Source: Nitrospirota bacterium
GTDB taxonomy: Bacteria; Nitrospirota; Thermodesulfovibrionia; Thermodesulfovibrionales; JdFR-86
Direction of reading: 5' to 3'
NCBI GenBank assembly: GCA_037386965.1
Contig: JARRLN010000002.1
Span: forward strand, 75,443 to 114,270
DNA length: 38,828 bases
Every line of letters begins with the position of its first letter. Positions within the stretch are counted from its first letter, which is position 1. A program made the position numbers and the translations under genes. This document shows, piece by piece, positions 1 through 8,868 of the stretch. A model generated the notes under the pieces. It was not told where the DNA came from, ran no database searches, and saw only the letters and a program-made list of their open reading frames with translations.

Positions 1-71
1 GGTCTTCGTCCCGGTCGACCTTCCCCCTCTTCCTGAGGAGGGAAACTCCGGCTGCAGCGCCTTCCCGCCGG

Positions 72-80
72 TGCTATAAT
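72..80 (+). promoter_or_regulatory. Extended -10 promoter of the efflux operon
   Basis: TGC-TATAAT, an extended -10 with a perfect hexamer at 75-80. No recognisable -35 lies 17 bases upstream, as is usual for extended -10 promoters. Transcription would start near 87, leaving about a dozen bases, including a purine-rich GAGAGAAG, before the ATG at 99. Confidence 0.6.
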
Positions 81-98
81 CTACTTGCTTGAGAGAAG

Positions 99-1517
99 AT
101 GACGGGAAAGCGCAAACAAAAAGCCCTTCTGCTGATTGCCTTTTCACTTTTGTGCGGGTGCGCGACTTTTAAGAGCAAGCCCCTGCAACCCGCCAAAACG
201 GCCTCGAGCTTCGAGGCCCGCACGCTGCGGAGCGCGGGGCTCGAGGGGTTCATCGTGAAGAACCTGAAAGGGAAAAAGGAGGCCCTGCCGGAGCTCACGT
301 GGCCGCCCGGGACATGGGACCTCAAGCTGCTTTCGCTTGCCGCCCTTTATTACCATCCGGACATGGACGTCGCCCGCGCCCGCTGGGGGGTCAGGGAGGC
401 GGCGGTCATAACGGCGGGGGCACGCCCGAACCCCGGTGCCGCACTGACGCCGCAGTATCACGCCAACGCCGGCGGGCTTGCGCCCTGGACCCTCATGCTT
501 TCCCTGGACATCCCCGTGGAGACGGCGGGCAGGCGGGGATACCGCATAGCCCGGGCCAGGCACCTGTCCGCCTCGGCCCGCATGGAAATCGCCGAGACGG
601 CATGGAAGGTGAGAAGCAGGCTGCGGAAGAGCCTGCTCCGGCTTTTCGGGTTTACTCGAAAGGAGCTGCTTCTGAAAGAGCAGTATTCCGCGCAGGACGG
701 CATTGTGCAGATATACGAGCAGCGGCTGGCCGCGGGGCAGGTTTCGGGCTTTGCCCTCGCAAGCGAGAGAATCGCCCGCGACAAGACCGCACTGGCGCTC
801 TCCCGCGCCGCGGGGGGCACGGCACAGGCACGGGCGGGCCTCGCGGAATCGTTGGGGATACCGTCAAGCGCCCTGAAAGGTATCGATATATCGTTTGAAG
901 GTTTGGAGCGGGTCAGCGCAAGCCTGTATTCGGCGGACGTGCGCCGTGAAGCCCTCACGGGCAGGGCGGACGTCTTGGCAAAGCTGGAGGAATACGAGGC
1001 TGCGCAGTCCGCCCTCCAACTGCAAATCGCGCGGCAGTATCCGGATGTCCGCCTTGGCCCCGGCTACTCCTGGGACCAGGGGGACAACGAATGGTCGCTC
1101 GGACTGGTGCTCGAACTGCCCGTCCTGAACCGCAACGAGGGACCCATCGCCGAAGCCAGGGCCGGAAGGAAACAGGCCGCGGCGGAATTCACGGCTCTTC
1201 AGGCCCGGGTGATAGGGGAAATAGACCGGGCATTCGTGGGCTACAACGCTTCGCTCCAAAACCTCAAGGCCGCGGACTCTCTGGTGTCGGCCCAGAGGGA
1301 AAACCTCGAAGTGACGGCCCTGCGGGTCAAGGCCGGGCAGGAAGACAGGCTCGCGCTTCTTCTGGCGACACAGGGGCTTATCTCGGCCGAGCTTTCCCGC
1401 CTCGATGCGCTTCTCTCTGCCCAGGAGTCCGTGGGCCGGCTGGAGGACGCCGTCCGGAGGCCTCTTAACGACCCCGCTGCGTTTCCCCGCGGAGCAACGC
1501 CCGACGGAGCGAACTGA
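99..1517 (+). CDS. TolC/CusC-type outer-membrane efflux lipoprotein
   Basis: Outer-membrane channel component of a tripartite RND efflux system, 472 residues. The N-terminus is a lipoprotein signal with a lipobox ending LLCGC (Cys near residue 21), so it should be acylated and anchored as in CusC/OprM-like channels. The body is alpha-helical and Ala/Leu/Arg-rich, with the two-fold repeat expected of outer membrane efflux proteins; the segment DVRLGPGYSWDQGDNEWSLG followed by a conserved LPVLNRNEGPIAEA motif is typical of the CzcC/CusC branch. The stop TGA shares one base with the ATG of the adaptor gene, so the three genes form a translationally coupled operon. Metal export is inferred from the pump type; the exact substrate cannot be read from the sequence. 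Confidence 0.88.
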   Translation: MTGKRKQKALLLIAFSLLCGCATFKSKPLQPAKTASSFEARTLRSAGLEGFIVKNLKGKKEALPELTWPPGTWDLKLLSLAALYYHPDMDVARARWGVREAAVITAGARPNPGAALTPQYHANAGGLAPWTLMLSLDIPVETAGRRGYRIARARHLSASARMEIAETAWKVRSRLRKSLLRLFGFTRKELLLKEQYSAQDGIVQIYEQRLAAGQVSGFALASERIARDKTALALSRAAGGTAQARAGLAESLGIPSSALKGIDISFEGLERVSASLYSADVRREALTGRADVLAKLEEYEAAQSALQLQIARQYPDVRLGPGYSWDQGDNEWSLGLVLELPVLNRNEGPIAEARAGRKQAAAEFTALQARVIGEIDRAFVGYNASLQNLKAADSLVSAQRENLEVTALRVKAGQEDRLALLLATQGLISAELSRLDALLSAQESVGRLEDAVRRPLNDPAAFPRGATPDGAN

Positions 1518-2590
1518 TGAACACGGGACGGAAAGACAGAAAGACTGTCGCGGCCCTTGCCGTCCTTGCAGCACTTGTCCTTGTGGGGCTTTTCCTGCTT
1601 CTTTTCTCCTCCCCCGAAGAGGGGGAAAAGGAGGGGAAAGAGCAGGCGCCGCCGGCCGGCGAAGCGGCGGCACAGGCTGGCGGCGCAGCGGTGAGCATCG
1701 GCGAAGAGGCCCGGAAGGCTGCGGGCATCGTCACCGAGGCGCTGCGGCCTATCAGGCACGAAGAGCAGATAGAGGCGTACGGGATGGTTTTACAGCCGGA
1801 CGGCCTGATAGAGGCCCGCCGCGCATACATATCCGCAAAGGCGGCGCTGGTCGAGGCGGAGGCCGCACTTGCGGCCTCAAAAAAGGAATACGCGCGCCTC
1901 AAGGAGCTGAACCAGAAAAACAAGAACGTCTCCGACCGGGCGCTCCAGAGGGCCGAGGCCCTGCTCAAGACGGACGGCGCGGCCTCCCTGCAGGCGCAGG
2001 AGGACATGCAGTCGGCCAGGGACGCCAGAGAGCTCCGATGGGGCGGCACGCTCTCCGGTTGGATAACCGGCTATTCCTCCGGATACCGGAGGCTCGTCAG
2101 CGTAAAGGACGTCCTGGTACGGGTGACGCTTCCCCCGGGAATTTCGGTACGCTCGGCCCCGGAGAAAACAGGCATCGAGGCCCCCGGGGGTCCGCCGGTG
2201 CCCGCACGGCTCATCATGCGCGCGCCGGGCACCGACCCGCGCATCCAGGGGATGAGCTTCTTGTACCTCGCTCCCTCTTCCGAAACCCGGCTTATCCCGG
2301 GGATGAACGTAACGGCGTATCTGCCTTCGGGCAGGATGGAAAAAGGGTTCGTCATCCCGCTTTCGGCCGTGGTGTGGCTTCGGGGCCGGGCGTGGGCATA
2401 CGTCCAGAGGACGGAAGAGGGCCTTTTTGACAGGGTGGAAGTGCCGACCTCCCAGCCGGTGCGCGAAGGCTACTTCGTCACCGACGGCGTGTTCCGCCCC
2501 GGCATGCGGGTGGTCGTCCGCGGGGCGCAGGCCCTTTTGTCCAAGGAGAGCCTCCCGCCGCCGGGCGGCGGAGGCGAAGAAGAGGACTAG
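1517..2590 (+). CDS. RND efflux periplasmic adaptor (membrane fusion protein, CusB/CzcB-like)
   Basis: Periplasmic adaptor linking the inner-membrane pump to the outer-membrane channel, 357 residues. An N-terminal signal anchor (about residues 8-32) is followed by a Glu/Ala-rich linker. The motif VSIGEEARKAAGIVTE opens a CusB-type beta domain. An alpha-hairpin of Ala/Glu/Lys-rich heptads (about 105-170) replaces the split lipoyl insertion, and beta-barrel and membrane-proximal segments follow, including VIPLSAVVWLRGRAWAYV. The start overlaps the preceding stop by one base, and the pump gene starts three bases after its stop. Genes with this order (channel, adaptor, pump) are typical of CusCBA/CzcCBA-like systems. 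No His- or Met-rich metal-binding extension is visible, so the substrate stays open. Confidence 0.85.
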   Translation: MNTGRKDRKTVAALAVLAALVLVGLFLLLFSSPEEGEKEGKEQAPPAGEAAAQAGGAAVSIGEEARKAAGIVTEALRPIRHEEQIEAYGMVLQPDGLIEARRAYISAKAALVEAEAALAASKKEYARLKELNQKNKNVSDRALQRAEALLKTDGAASLQAQEDMQSARDARELRWGGTLSGWITGYSSGYRRLVSVKDVLVRVTLPPGISVRSAPEKTGIEAPGGPPVPARLIMRAPGTDPRIQGMSFLYLAPSSETRLIPGMNVTAYLPSGRMEKGFVIPLSAVVWLRGRAWAYVQRTEEGLFDRVEVPTSQPVREGYFVTDGVFRPGMRVVVRGAQALLSKESLPPPGGGGEEED

Positions 2591-2592
2591 GA

Positions 2593-5500
2593 GTGCAGAC
2601 CGGGCGTTACGGCATCCTGGGCTCCGTCGTCCGGTTTTCCCTCCGCCAGAGGGGCGTTGTCATAGCGCTTGCGGCAGTCTTTCTCGGATATGCAGTCTAC
2701 TCGCTCGGCAGCGCACGGTACGACGTGTTTCCCGAGTTCGCGCCCCCTCACGTCACCGTCCATTCGGAGGCACCGGGGTTTTCGCCCGAGCAGGTGGAAG
2801 CTCTGGTAACCCGCCCCGTGGAAAACGCCTTGAGCGGCGTTGGCGGCATATCCTCCCTGGCGTCAAAGTCGATACAGGGGTTGTCGGTCGTACGGGTCGT
2901 CTTCAAGACAGGCGGGGACATTTACCTCGCGAGGCAGAAGGTGGCCGAGCGGCTTTCCACGCTTGCCGGGCAGCTCCCCGGAGGTGTAACGCCCGTCATG
3001 ACGCCCCTTACCTCCTCCACCGGCACCGTGCTGATAATCGGGCTTGCCTCCGAGACGCTCTCCCGGATGGAACTGCGCACAGCCGCGGACTGGACGGTGA
3101 GGCCGCGCCTCCTTGCCGTGCCGGGCGTATCGAAGGTCGCCGTCTTCGGCGGCGGGGTCAAGCAGCGCCAGGTGCAGGCGGTGCCGGAGCGCCTGATTAA
3201 GTACAACGTCTCCCTGGGGGACGTAACAGCCGCGGCGGCCAGGGCCACCGGCATGAGGGGCGGCGGCTTCATCGAGGGGACGAACCAGCGCATTACACTC
3301 CGGAGCGAGGGACAGTCGCTCACCCCGGAGGAGCTTGCACATGCCGTCCTTGCGTACAGGGACGGCGCCAGCGTGACCATCGGGGACGTGGCCGACGTGG
3401 TGGATGCCCCGGCCCCTGCCATAGGGGGAGGCCGGATAAACGGCAGGCCGGGCGTCCTGATGATAGTCTCGGCGCAGTACGGCGCGAACACGCTGGAGGT
3501 AACGGGGCGTCTCCATAAGGCGGTGGCGGAGCTGCGCCCGGCCCTTCTGAAACAGGGCATAACCCTGTATCCGGACCTGTTCCGGCCGGCCGATTTCATA
3601 GGGACGGCGCTCCACAACGTACGGTGGTCCCTGCTCGTGGGGGCTTTGCTTGTCGTCGTCGTGCTCTTCCTTTACCTGTTCAACCTGCGTACGGCAGCCA
3701 TCTCCTGCACGGCCATACCCCTTTCGCTGCTTGCGGCGGTCACGGTCATGGAGCGCCTGGGCCTGAGCCTCAATACGATGACCATAGGCGGGCTGGCCAT
3801 CGCCATAGGCGAGGTGGTGGACGACGCCGTGATAGACGTGGAGAACATTTTCAGGCGGCTCAGGGAAAACCGCGCCCTCCAAGAGCCTCGCCCCGTGCTC
3901 GATGTCGTCTTCGACGCCTCCATGGAAGTCAGGAGCGCCGTGGTCTACGCCACCTTTGCCGTCGTCCTGGTCTTCGTCCCCGTGCTGACGATGACCGGCG
4001 TGGCGGGCAGGCTGTTTGCGCCGCTCGGGCTTGCCTATGTCCTTGCCATCTTGGCCTCCCTGCTCGTGGCCCTCACGGTAACCCCGGCCCTGTCCCTCGT
4101 GATGCTGGGCGCAAGGAAGCCGCCGGAAGGGGAGCCTCCCCTGATGCGCTGGACAAAGGCCCGGTACGAAAGAATCCTCCACGGGGTCGAAAGGCGTCCC
4201 CGCGCGGTTATTGCCGCGGCGGCCGCCCTCGTTATCGCGACACTCGTCGTCATGCCGTTTCTGCGCGGAAGTTTTCTGCCGGAGCTTGTGGAGGGGAACT
4301 TCATCGTCCACGTGGCGGCGGCGCCGGGGACTTCCCTCGAGGAGACCTTGCGCATGGGCGGACGCATATCGGACGAACTTCTCCGTTTGCCGCGCGCCGG
4401 GAGGGCCGAGGAGGGCGAAGAGGCCAGGGGGTCGAACGCCAGCGAGTTCGGCGTCGTGCTGAAGCCGCTTGACAGAAGACACTTCCTGCGCGCAAAGAGA
4501 GAAATCAGGGACACGCTCGGGAAGTTCCCCGGCGTAGGCGTCTCGATAGAGACCTTTCTTACCGAGAGGATAAACGAGACCATATCGGGCTACACCGCGC
4601 CCGTGGCCGTCAACATCTTCGGCAGCGACCTGAACGTCCTGGACGAAAAAGCCAGGGAGGTCGCGGCGGTTTTGAGAGGGATGCGCGGGGCCGCGGACGT
4701 CCGCCTGCAAGCGCCCCCCAGCGCCCCGCAGCTCATGGCCTCCCTGAAGAAACCGGCCCTCGCCGCCCGGGGGTTTCAGCCCCTTTCCGTGCTGGAGGCC
4801 ATCCACACGGCGTTCCACGGGAAAACGGCGGGACAGATTTATGACGGCAACCGGGTCTTCGACGTCTCGGTGGTGCTCGCCCCGGAGCGCAGGAAGAGCA
4901 TCACGGACGTCGGCATGCTGCCGCTTCGCAACCCCGGGGGCACGTACGTGCGGCTGAACCGGCTGGCCGACTTGCACGAGATGCCCGCGCGCTCCATCGT
5001 CCTGCACCGGGGGGCAAGGCGCGTGCAGACGGTAACCTGCGGCGTCACGGGCCGGAGCGTCAGCTCTTTCGTGGCCCGGGCGGAAAAGGCGCTGTCGGAG
5101 AAAATATCCCTGCCCCCCGGCACGTACGTGGAGTTCGCCGGGGCGGCCCGGGAGCAGGCCCGCACGAGAAGGGACTTGCTCGTGCACGCCGCGCTGGCCG
5201 GCATCGGCATACTGATACTCGTTTTCATCGTTGCCGGAAATTACAGAAACGCAGCCCTTATTCTTCTGAACCTGCCGTTCGCCCTTGCCGGGGGCGTTTT
5301 CGTCGCCCTCCTTGAAGGCGGGTATTTGTCCATAGGCTCCATGGTGGGCTTCGTTACGCTCTTCGGCATTACCCTGAGAAATTCGGTCATGCTGATTTCT
5401 CATTTCGAGCACCTCGTATGGGCCGAGGGGGCGGAGTGGGGACTCCGGAGCGCCGTGCGGGGCGCCTCGGAGCGGCTCGCGCCCATATTGATGACCGCCT

Positions 5501-5679
5501 CCGTGACGGCCCTGGGCCTGCTGCCGCTTGCCCTGGGCAGCGGCGCGCCGGGCCGGGAGATAGAGGGTCCCATGGCCCGCATAATTCTGGGCGGCCTGGT
5601 TACCTCCACGGTGCTGAACCTGCTCGTCATGCCCACGCTCGCCCTGAGGTTCGGGCGCTTCCAGAGGAAAGGCGGCTGA
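2593..5679 (+). CDS. RND efflux pump, heavy-metal (CusA/CzcA) type
   Basis: Inner-membrane proton-driven RND pump, 1028 residues, the normal length for the family. The start is GTG at 2593, two bases after the adaptor stop. TM1 is near residues 16-33; the periplasmic porter domain holds the typical PEFAPPHVTVHSEAPG and EQVEALVTRPVENAL motifs. The TM4 motif GGLAIAIGEVVDDAVIDVEN carries the cluster of acidic residues that distinguishes metal-transporting RND pumps from drug pumps; a second set of helices follows from about 860 (LVHAALAGIGILILVFIVAG) to the end. It forms the energy-coupled part of the complex with the two preceding genes. Metal specificity (Cu/Ag versus Zn/Co/Ni) is not determined here; the divalent-cation CzcA-like group is my preference. 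Confidence 0.9.
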   Translation: MQTGRYGILGSVVRFSLRQRGVVIALAAVFLGYAVYSLGSARYDVFPEFAPPHVTVHSEAPGFSPEQVEALVTRPVENALSGVGGISSLASKSIQGLSVVRVVFKTGGDIYLARQKVAERLSTLAGQLPGGVTPVMTPLTSSTGTVLIIGLASETLSRMELRTAADWTVRPRLLAVPGVSKVAVFGGGVKQRQVQAVPERLIKYNVSLGDVTAAAARATGMRGGGFIEGTNQRITLRSEGQSLTPEELAHAVLAYRDGASVTIGDVADVVDAPAPAIGGGRINGRPGVLMIVSAQYGANTLEVTGRLHKAVAELRPALLKQGITLYPDLFRPADFIGTALHNVRWSLLVGALLVVVVLFLYLFNLRTAAISCTAIPLSLLAAVTVMERLGLSLNTMTIGGLAIAIGEVVDDAVIDVENIFRRLRENRALQEPRPVLDVVFDASMEVRSAVVYATFAVVLVFVPVLTMTGVAGRLFAPLGLAYVLAILASLLVALTVTPALSLVMLGARKPPEGEPPLMRWTKARYERILHGVERRPRAVIAAAAALVIATLVVMPFLRGSFLPELVEGNFIVHVAAAPGTSLEETLRMGGRISDELLRLPRAGRAEEGEEARGSNASEFGVVLKPLDRRHFLRAKREIRDTLGKFPGVGVSIETFLTERINETISGYTAPVAVNIFGSDLNVLDEKAREVAAVLRGMRGAADVRLQAPPSAPQLMASLKKPALAARGFQPLSVLEAIHTAFHGKTAGQIYDGNRVFDVSVVLAPERRKSITDVGMLPLRNPGGTYVRLNRLADLHEMPARSIVLHRGARRVQTVTCGVTGRSVSSFVARAEKALSEKISLPPGTYVEFAGAAREQARTRRDLLVHAALAGIGILILVFIVAGNYRNAALILLNLPFALAGGVFVALLEGGYLSIGSMVGFVTLFGITLRNSVMLISHFEHLVWAEGAEWGLRSAVRGASERLAPILMTASVTALGLLPLALGSGAPGREIEGPMARIILGGLVTSTVLNLLVMPTLALRFGRFQRKGG

Positions 5680-5708
5680 ACCATCCTCCCCGGCGGGGCG
5701 CTTTTGTC

Positions 5709-5738
5709 TTGATAAAGTCGCGCCGCACATGATAAATT
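5709..5738 (+). promoter_or_regulatory. Promoter of the symporter-kinase operon, probably leaderless
   Basis: TTGATA at 5709-5714, TG at 5730-5731 and TAAATT at 5733-5738, with an 18-base spacer to the hexamer. The -10 ends five bases before the ATG at 5744, so the transcript would begin at or next to that start codon. Confidence 0.5.
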
Positions 5739-5743
5739 TTGAA

Positions 5744-5932
5744 ATGGGGAGCCAAATGGGGAGCAAGGACCTGTGGACCTTTCTGTTCTTGCTCGGGGTG
5801 GTGCTTTTCAACTGGCCCCTTCTGAGCATCTTTGAGCATTCCGCGCCGTACTACCTCTTCGGCCTCTGGGCCGTCTTCATCCTGGTTACCGTCGTCCTGC
5901 TGAACCTGACGAGGAAGAACAAGGCGCTCTGA
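5744..5932 (+). CDS. Small two-helix membrane protein upstream of symporter-kinase
   Basis: A 62-residue protein (67 if the upstream in-frame ATG at 5729 is used) with two hydrophobic segments: LWTFLFLLGVVLFNWPLLSIF and YYLFGLWAVFILVTVVLLNL, ending in a basic tail RKNKAL. I prefer ATG 5744 because the upstream ATG lies inside the predicted -10 region. Its TGA overlaps the ATG of the symporter-kinase gene by one base, so the two are coupled. Small two-helix proteins accompany many sodium/solute symporters (for example DUF4212, DUF485 and DUF3311 partners), so an accessory subunit role for the sensor is likely by analogy. I could not assign it to one of those families. Confidence 0.75.
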   Translation: MGSQMGSKDLWTFLFLLGVVLFNWPLLSIFEHSAPYYLFGLWAVFILVTVVLLNLTRKNKAL

Positions 5933-8859
5933 TGTTCCAGACATGGGCCGTACTGCTCATCACGGGAGGCTACCTGAGCCTCCTGTTCCTCATCGCCTAC
6001 TACGCGGAGCGCAGGGAGCGCAGGGGCAGGAGCCTGGTCGCCAACCCCTATGTCTATGCCCTCTCCATGGCCGTGTACTGCACGTCGTGGACCTTCTACG
6101 GAAGCGTGGGGAAGGCGGCCACCTCGGGGCTTTCCTTCCTCACCATATACATCGGCCCCACGCTCATGGCGGCCCTCTGGTGGGTGGTGCTCCGCCGCAT
6201 CATCAAGATAGCCAAGGAAAATCGCATCACCACCATCGCCGATTTCATCGGCTCCCGCTACGGAAACTCGCTGCTCCTCTCCGCCCTGGTAACCGTGGTG
6301 GCCGCCGTGGGGATAATCCCCTATCTGGGCCTTCAGATAAAGGCCATCATCAGCACCTTCACCATCATCGCCGGGCAGACGAAGGGCTCCGCCGCCGCGG
6401 GCTGGATCATCACGGCCATCATCGGGCTTTTTGCCAGCGTCTTCGGCGTGCGGCGGTTCGAGTACTCCGAGAAGCACGAGGGGCTGGTCTTCGCCATCGC
6501 CTTCGAGAGCATGGTGAAGCTGGCCGCCTTCCTGCTGGTGGGCTTCTACGTCACCTTCGTCCTGTTCGGCGGGCACGTGGACATCTTCGAGCGCATCCGC
6601 ACCTCGGACTTCAGCTATCTGCTCACTGTGGGCGGGGGCTCCCCGGTGGGCTACAGCGAGTGGGCCTCCCTGCTTTTCCTCTCCATGATGGCCATCATGT
6701 TCCTGCCCCGGCAGTTCCACATGGCGGTGGTGGAAAACCACGACGTCAACCACGTCTCCCGGGCCATGTGGCTCTTCCCCCTGTACCTCTTCCTCATCAA
6801 CATTTTCGTCCTCCCGGTGGCCTTCGGGGGGCTCCTCCTGGGGGGGAGCCAGCAGGGGGCGGACAACTTCGTCCTCACCATCCCCCTGGGGCAGGGGAAG
6901 GCCTATCTCGCCCTCTTCGTCTTCATCGGAGGGTTCTCGGCCGCAAGCAGCATGCTCATCGTGGAGTCCCTGGCCATCAGCAACATGGTCATGAACAACC
7001 TGGTCAGCCCCCTCATCTTCCGCTTCAAGCGGGTCAAGGGGTTCACCTTCATCCTGGCCAACATCAAGAGGCTGGTCATCCTGGGGCTGGTCTTCATCGG
7101 CTACGTCTTCGCCGTCTCCATCGGGGAGTTCTACACCCTGGTGGACATGGGGCTGAAGTCCTTCGAGGCGGTCAGCATCTTCGCCCCGGCCATCTTCTTC
7201 GGCATCTACTGGAAAAGGGGAAACCGCAACGGCGCGGCCGCGGGGGTGCTGGCGGGCTTCGTCATATGGTTCTACACGCTCCTCATGCCCGCCCTGGTGA
7301 AGTCGGGCCTCCTTGAGGAGGCCGGCTTTCTGTCCTACCTGCTGAACTCTCCCGTCCTGGACCCCCACGCCCTGTTCGGCCTCAAGGGGCTGGACAGGTG
7401 GAGCCACTCCCTTTTCTGGGGCCTTCTTTTCAACGTGGGCCTTTATGTCTCGCTCTCCCTCTTCACGCGCCAGTCCGAGGAGGAAGAGAGGCAGGCCCTG
7501 ATGTTCGTGGAGAGCTACTCGCCCAGGATCCTGCCGGCCAAGCTCACCATCGCGGAGATAGAGGACATCCTGGTGGAGTTCATCGGCAGGCGGGAGGCGG
7601 CCGAGGTGGTCAGCGGGTTCCTCAGGCGGCAGGGCGCCCAGCGGGACTCCCTCTCCCAGAGCGACCTCTTCGCCCTCAAGGGAGAGGCCCAGAGGATCCT
7701 CTCCGGCGCCCTGGGCTCTCCGATGGCCGGCATCATCTTTACCGACAGGCTCACCTACACCGAGCCCGAGAAGGGCGAGCTGCTCACCTCCATCCGGCAG
7801 ATGGGCAAGACCCTGAGGCTCTCCCGCCAGGAGCTGGCGGAGGCAAACCGGCAGCTGGGCCTCCTGAAGGAATTCAGCGAGAACATCGTCGAGAGCATCC
7901 CCCTGGGGGTGGTAACACTGGACGGCAACCTCCGCGTCACCTACTGGAACTCCACCATGACCAGGATGACCGGCGTCCGGGAGGCCGACGCCGTGGGCGA
8001 GGAGGCCCACCTCGTGCTGGGGTGCCTGAGCCCCCGGATATTCGGCCCCGAGCCCCGGGAGGGCGATATCTCCTGCAGCATCGGGGACATGGAGCTGAAG
8101 GGCTACATCAACCGCCTCACGGGAGCCCAGAGGGGCTACGTCATCGTCCTGGAGGACGTCACCGAGAAAAAGAAGATCCAGGAGGACCTCTTCCGGGCCA
8201 CCAAGCACGCCAGCATCGGGCGGCTGGCCGCCGGGGTGGCCCACGAGATAGGCAATCCCCTGGCCTCCATCTCCTCCCTGGTGCAGGAGATGCTGCTGGA
8301 GGACGGCTCCCCCTTCGTGAAGGACTCCCTCAACACCATAAACCGGCACCTGGAGCGCATCGCCCGCATCGTGCGCAACCTGGGGGACTTCGCCCGTCTC
8401 TATCCCCGGCAGAGGACGCCCACCGGCCTGGACAGCGCCCTGGCGGCCACCCTCGACCTGGTGCGCTACGACAAGAATTTCCGCAAGATACAGATCCACA
8501 CGGACGTCGAGCCCACCCCGGCGCTGACCATAGACCCGGACCAGATCCAGCAGGTCTTCCTCAACCTGATGCTCAACGCCCGGGACGCCATGCCCGAGGG
8601 CGGCGATCTCTACATCTCCATCGCCCAGGTGGACGGCTCCGTGCGGATGGTCTTTACCGATACCGGCCCGGGCATAGCCAGGGAGCACCGGGACAAGGTC
8701 TTCGACCCCTTCTTCAGCACCAAGGGGCCGGCCCAGGGGACGGGGCTCGGCCTGAGCATCTGCTACAGCATCATAAAGGACCACGGGGGGACCATGGAAA
8801 TCGCGCCGGGAAAAGGGAAAGGCACAAGTTTTATAATAAAACTTCCGGTCAATGGATAG
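5932..8859 (+). CDS. Sodium/solute symporter-histidine kinase fusion (CbrA/CrbS-like sensor)
   Basis: A 975-residue sensor joining a transporter to a kinase. Residues about 1-510 are a Na+/solute symporter domain with roughly 13 hydrophobic helices (motifs such as YCTSWTFYGSVGKAA and FLPRQFHMAVVENHD). A soluble linker at about 515-630 sits where CbrA-type kinases carry the STAC domain. A PAS domain follows at about 645-755, then HisKA with the phospho-acceptor His771 in VAHEIGNPL, and a HATPase with N box (LMLNARDAMPEGG), G1 (DTGPGI) and G2 (GTGLGLSI). No receiver domain is fused. The response regulator starts ten bases after its stop. In Pseudomonas CbrA and in CrbS, such fusions sense or transport nutrients and drive carbon-use genes, acetate in the CrbS case. 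The substrate here is inferred to be a small carboxylate from the acs context. Confidence 0.92.
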   Translation: MFQTWAVLLITGGYLSLLFLIAYYAERRERRGRSLVANPYVYALSMAVYCTSWTFYGSVGKAATSGLSFLTIYIGPTLMAALWWVVLRRIIKIAKENRITTIADFIGSRYGNSLLLSALVTVVAAVGIIPYLGLQIKAIISTFTIIAGQTKGSAAAGWIITAIIGLFASVFGVRRFEYSEKHEGLVFAIAFESMVKLAAFLLVGFYVTFVLFGGHVDIFERIRTSDFSYLLTVGGGSPVGYSEWASLLFLSMMAIMFLPRQFHMAVVENHDVNHVSRAMWLFPLYLFLINIFVLPVAFGGLLLGGSQQGADNFVLTIPLGQGKAYLALFVFIGGFSAASSMLIVESLAISNMVMNNLVSPLIFRFKRVKGFTFILANIKRLVILGLVFIGYVFAVSIGEFYTLVDMGLKSFEAVSIFAPAIFFGIYWKRGNRNGAAAGVLAGFVIWFYTLLMPALVKSGLLEEAGFLSYLLNSPVLDPHALFGLKGLDRWSHSLFWGLLFNVGLYVSLSLFTRQSEEEERQALMFVESYSPRILPAKLTIAEIEDILVEFIGRREAAEVVSGFLRRQGAQRDSLSQSDLFALKGEAQRILSGALGSPMAGIIFTDRLTYTEPEKGELLTSIRQMGKTLRLSRQELAEANRQLGLLKEFSENIVESIPLGVVTLDGNLRVTYWNSTMTRMTGVREADAVGEEAHLVLGCLSPRIFGPEPREGDISCSIGDMELKGYINRLTGAQRGYVIVLEDVTEKKKIQEDLFRATKHASIGRLAAGVAHEIGNPLASISSLVQEMLLEDGSPFVKDSLNTINRHLERIARIVRNLGDFARLYPRQRTPTGLDSALAATLDLVRYDKNFRKIQIHTDVEPTPALTIDPDQIQQVFLNLMLNARDAMPEGGDLYISIAQVDGSVRMVFTDTGPGIAREHRDKVFDPFFSTKGPAQGTGLGLSICYSIIKDHGGTMEIAPGKGKGTSFIIKLPVNG

Positions 8860-8868
8860 GCCGAAGCA

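Noticed and set aside
5690-5707. CCCC-GGC-GGGG hairpin with TTTT after the RND pump gene
   Set aside because: A stem of only four bases; too weak to call a terminator.
2863-5829. A 988-codon minus-strand frame opposite the RND pump
   Set aside because: Antisense shadow of a well-supported RND pump gene, with no domain motif.
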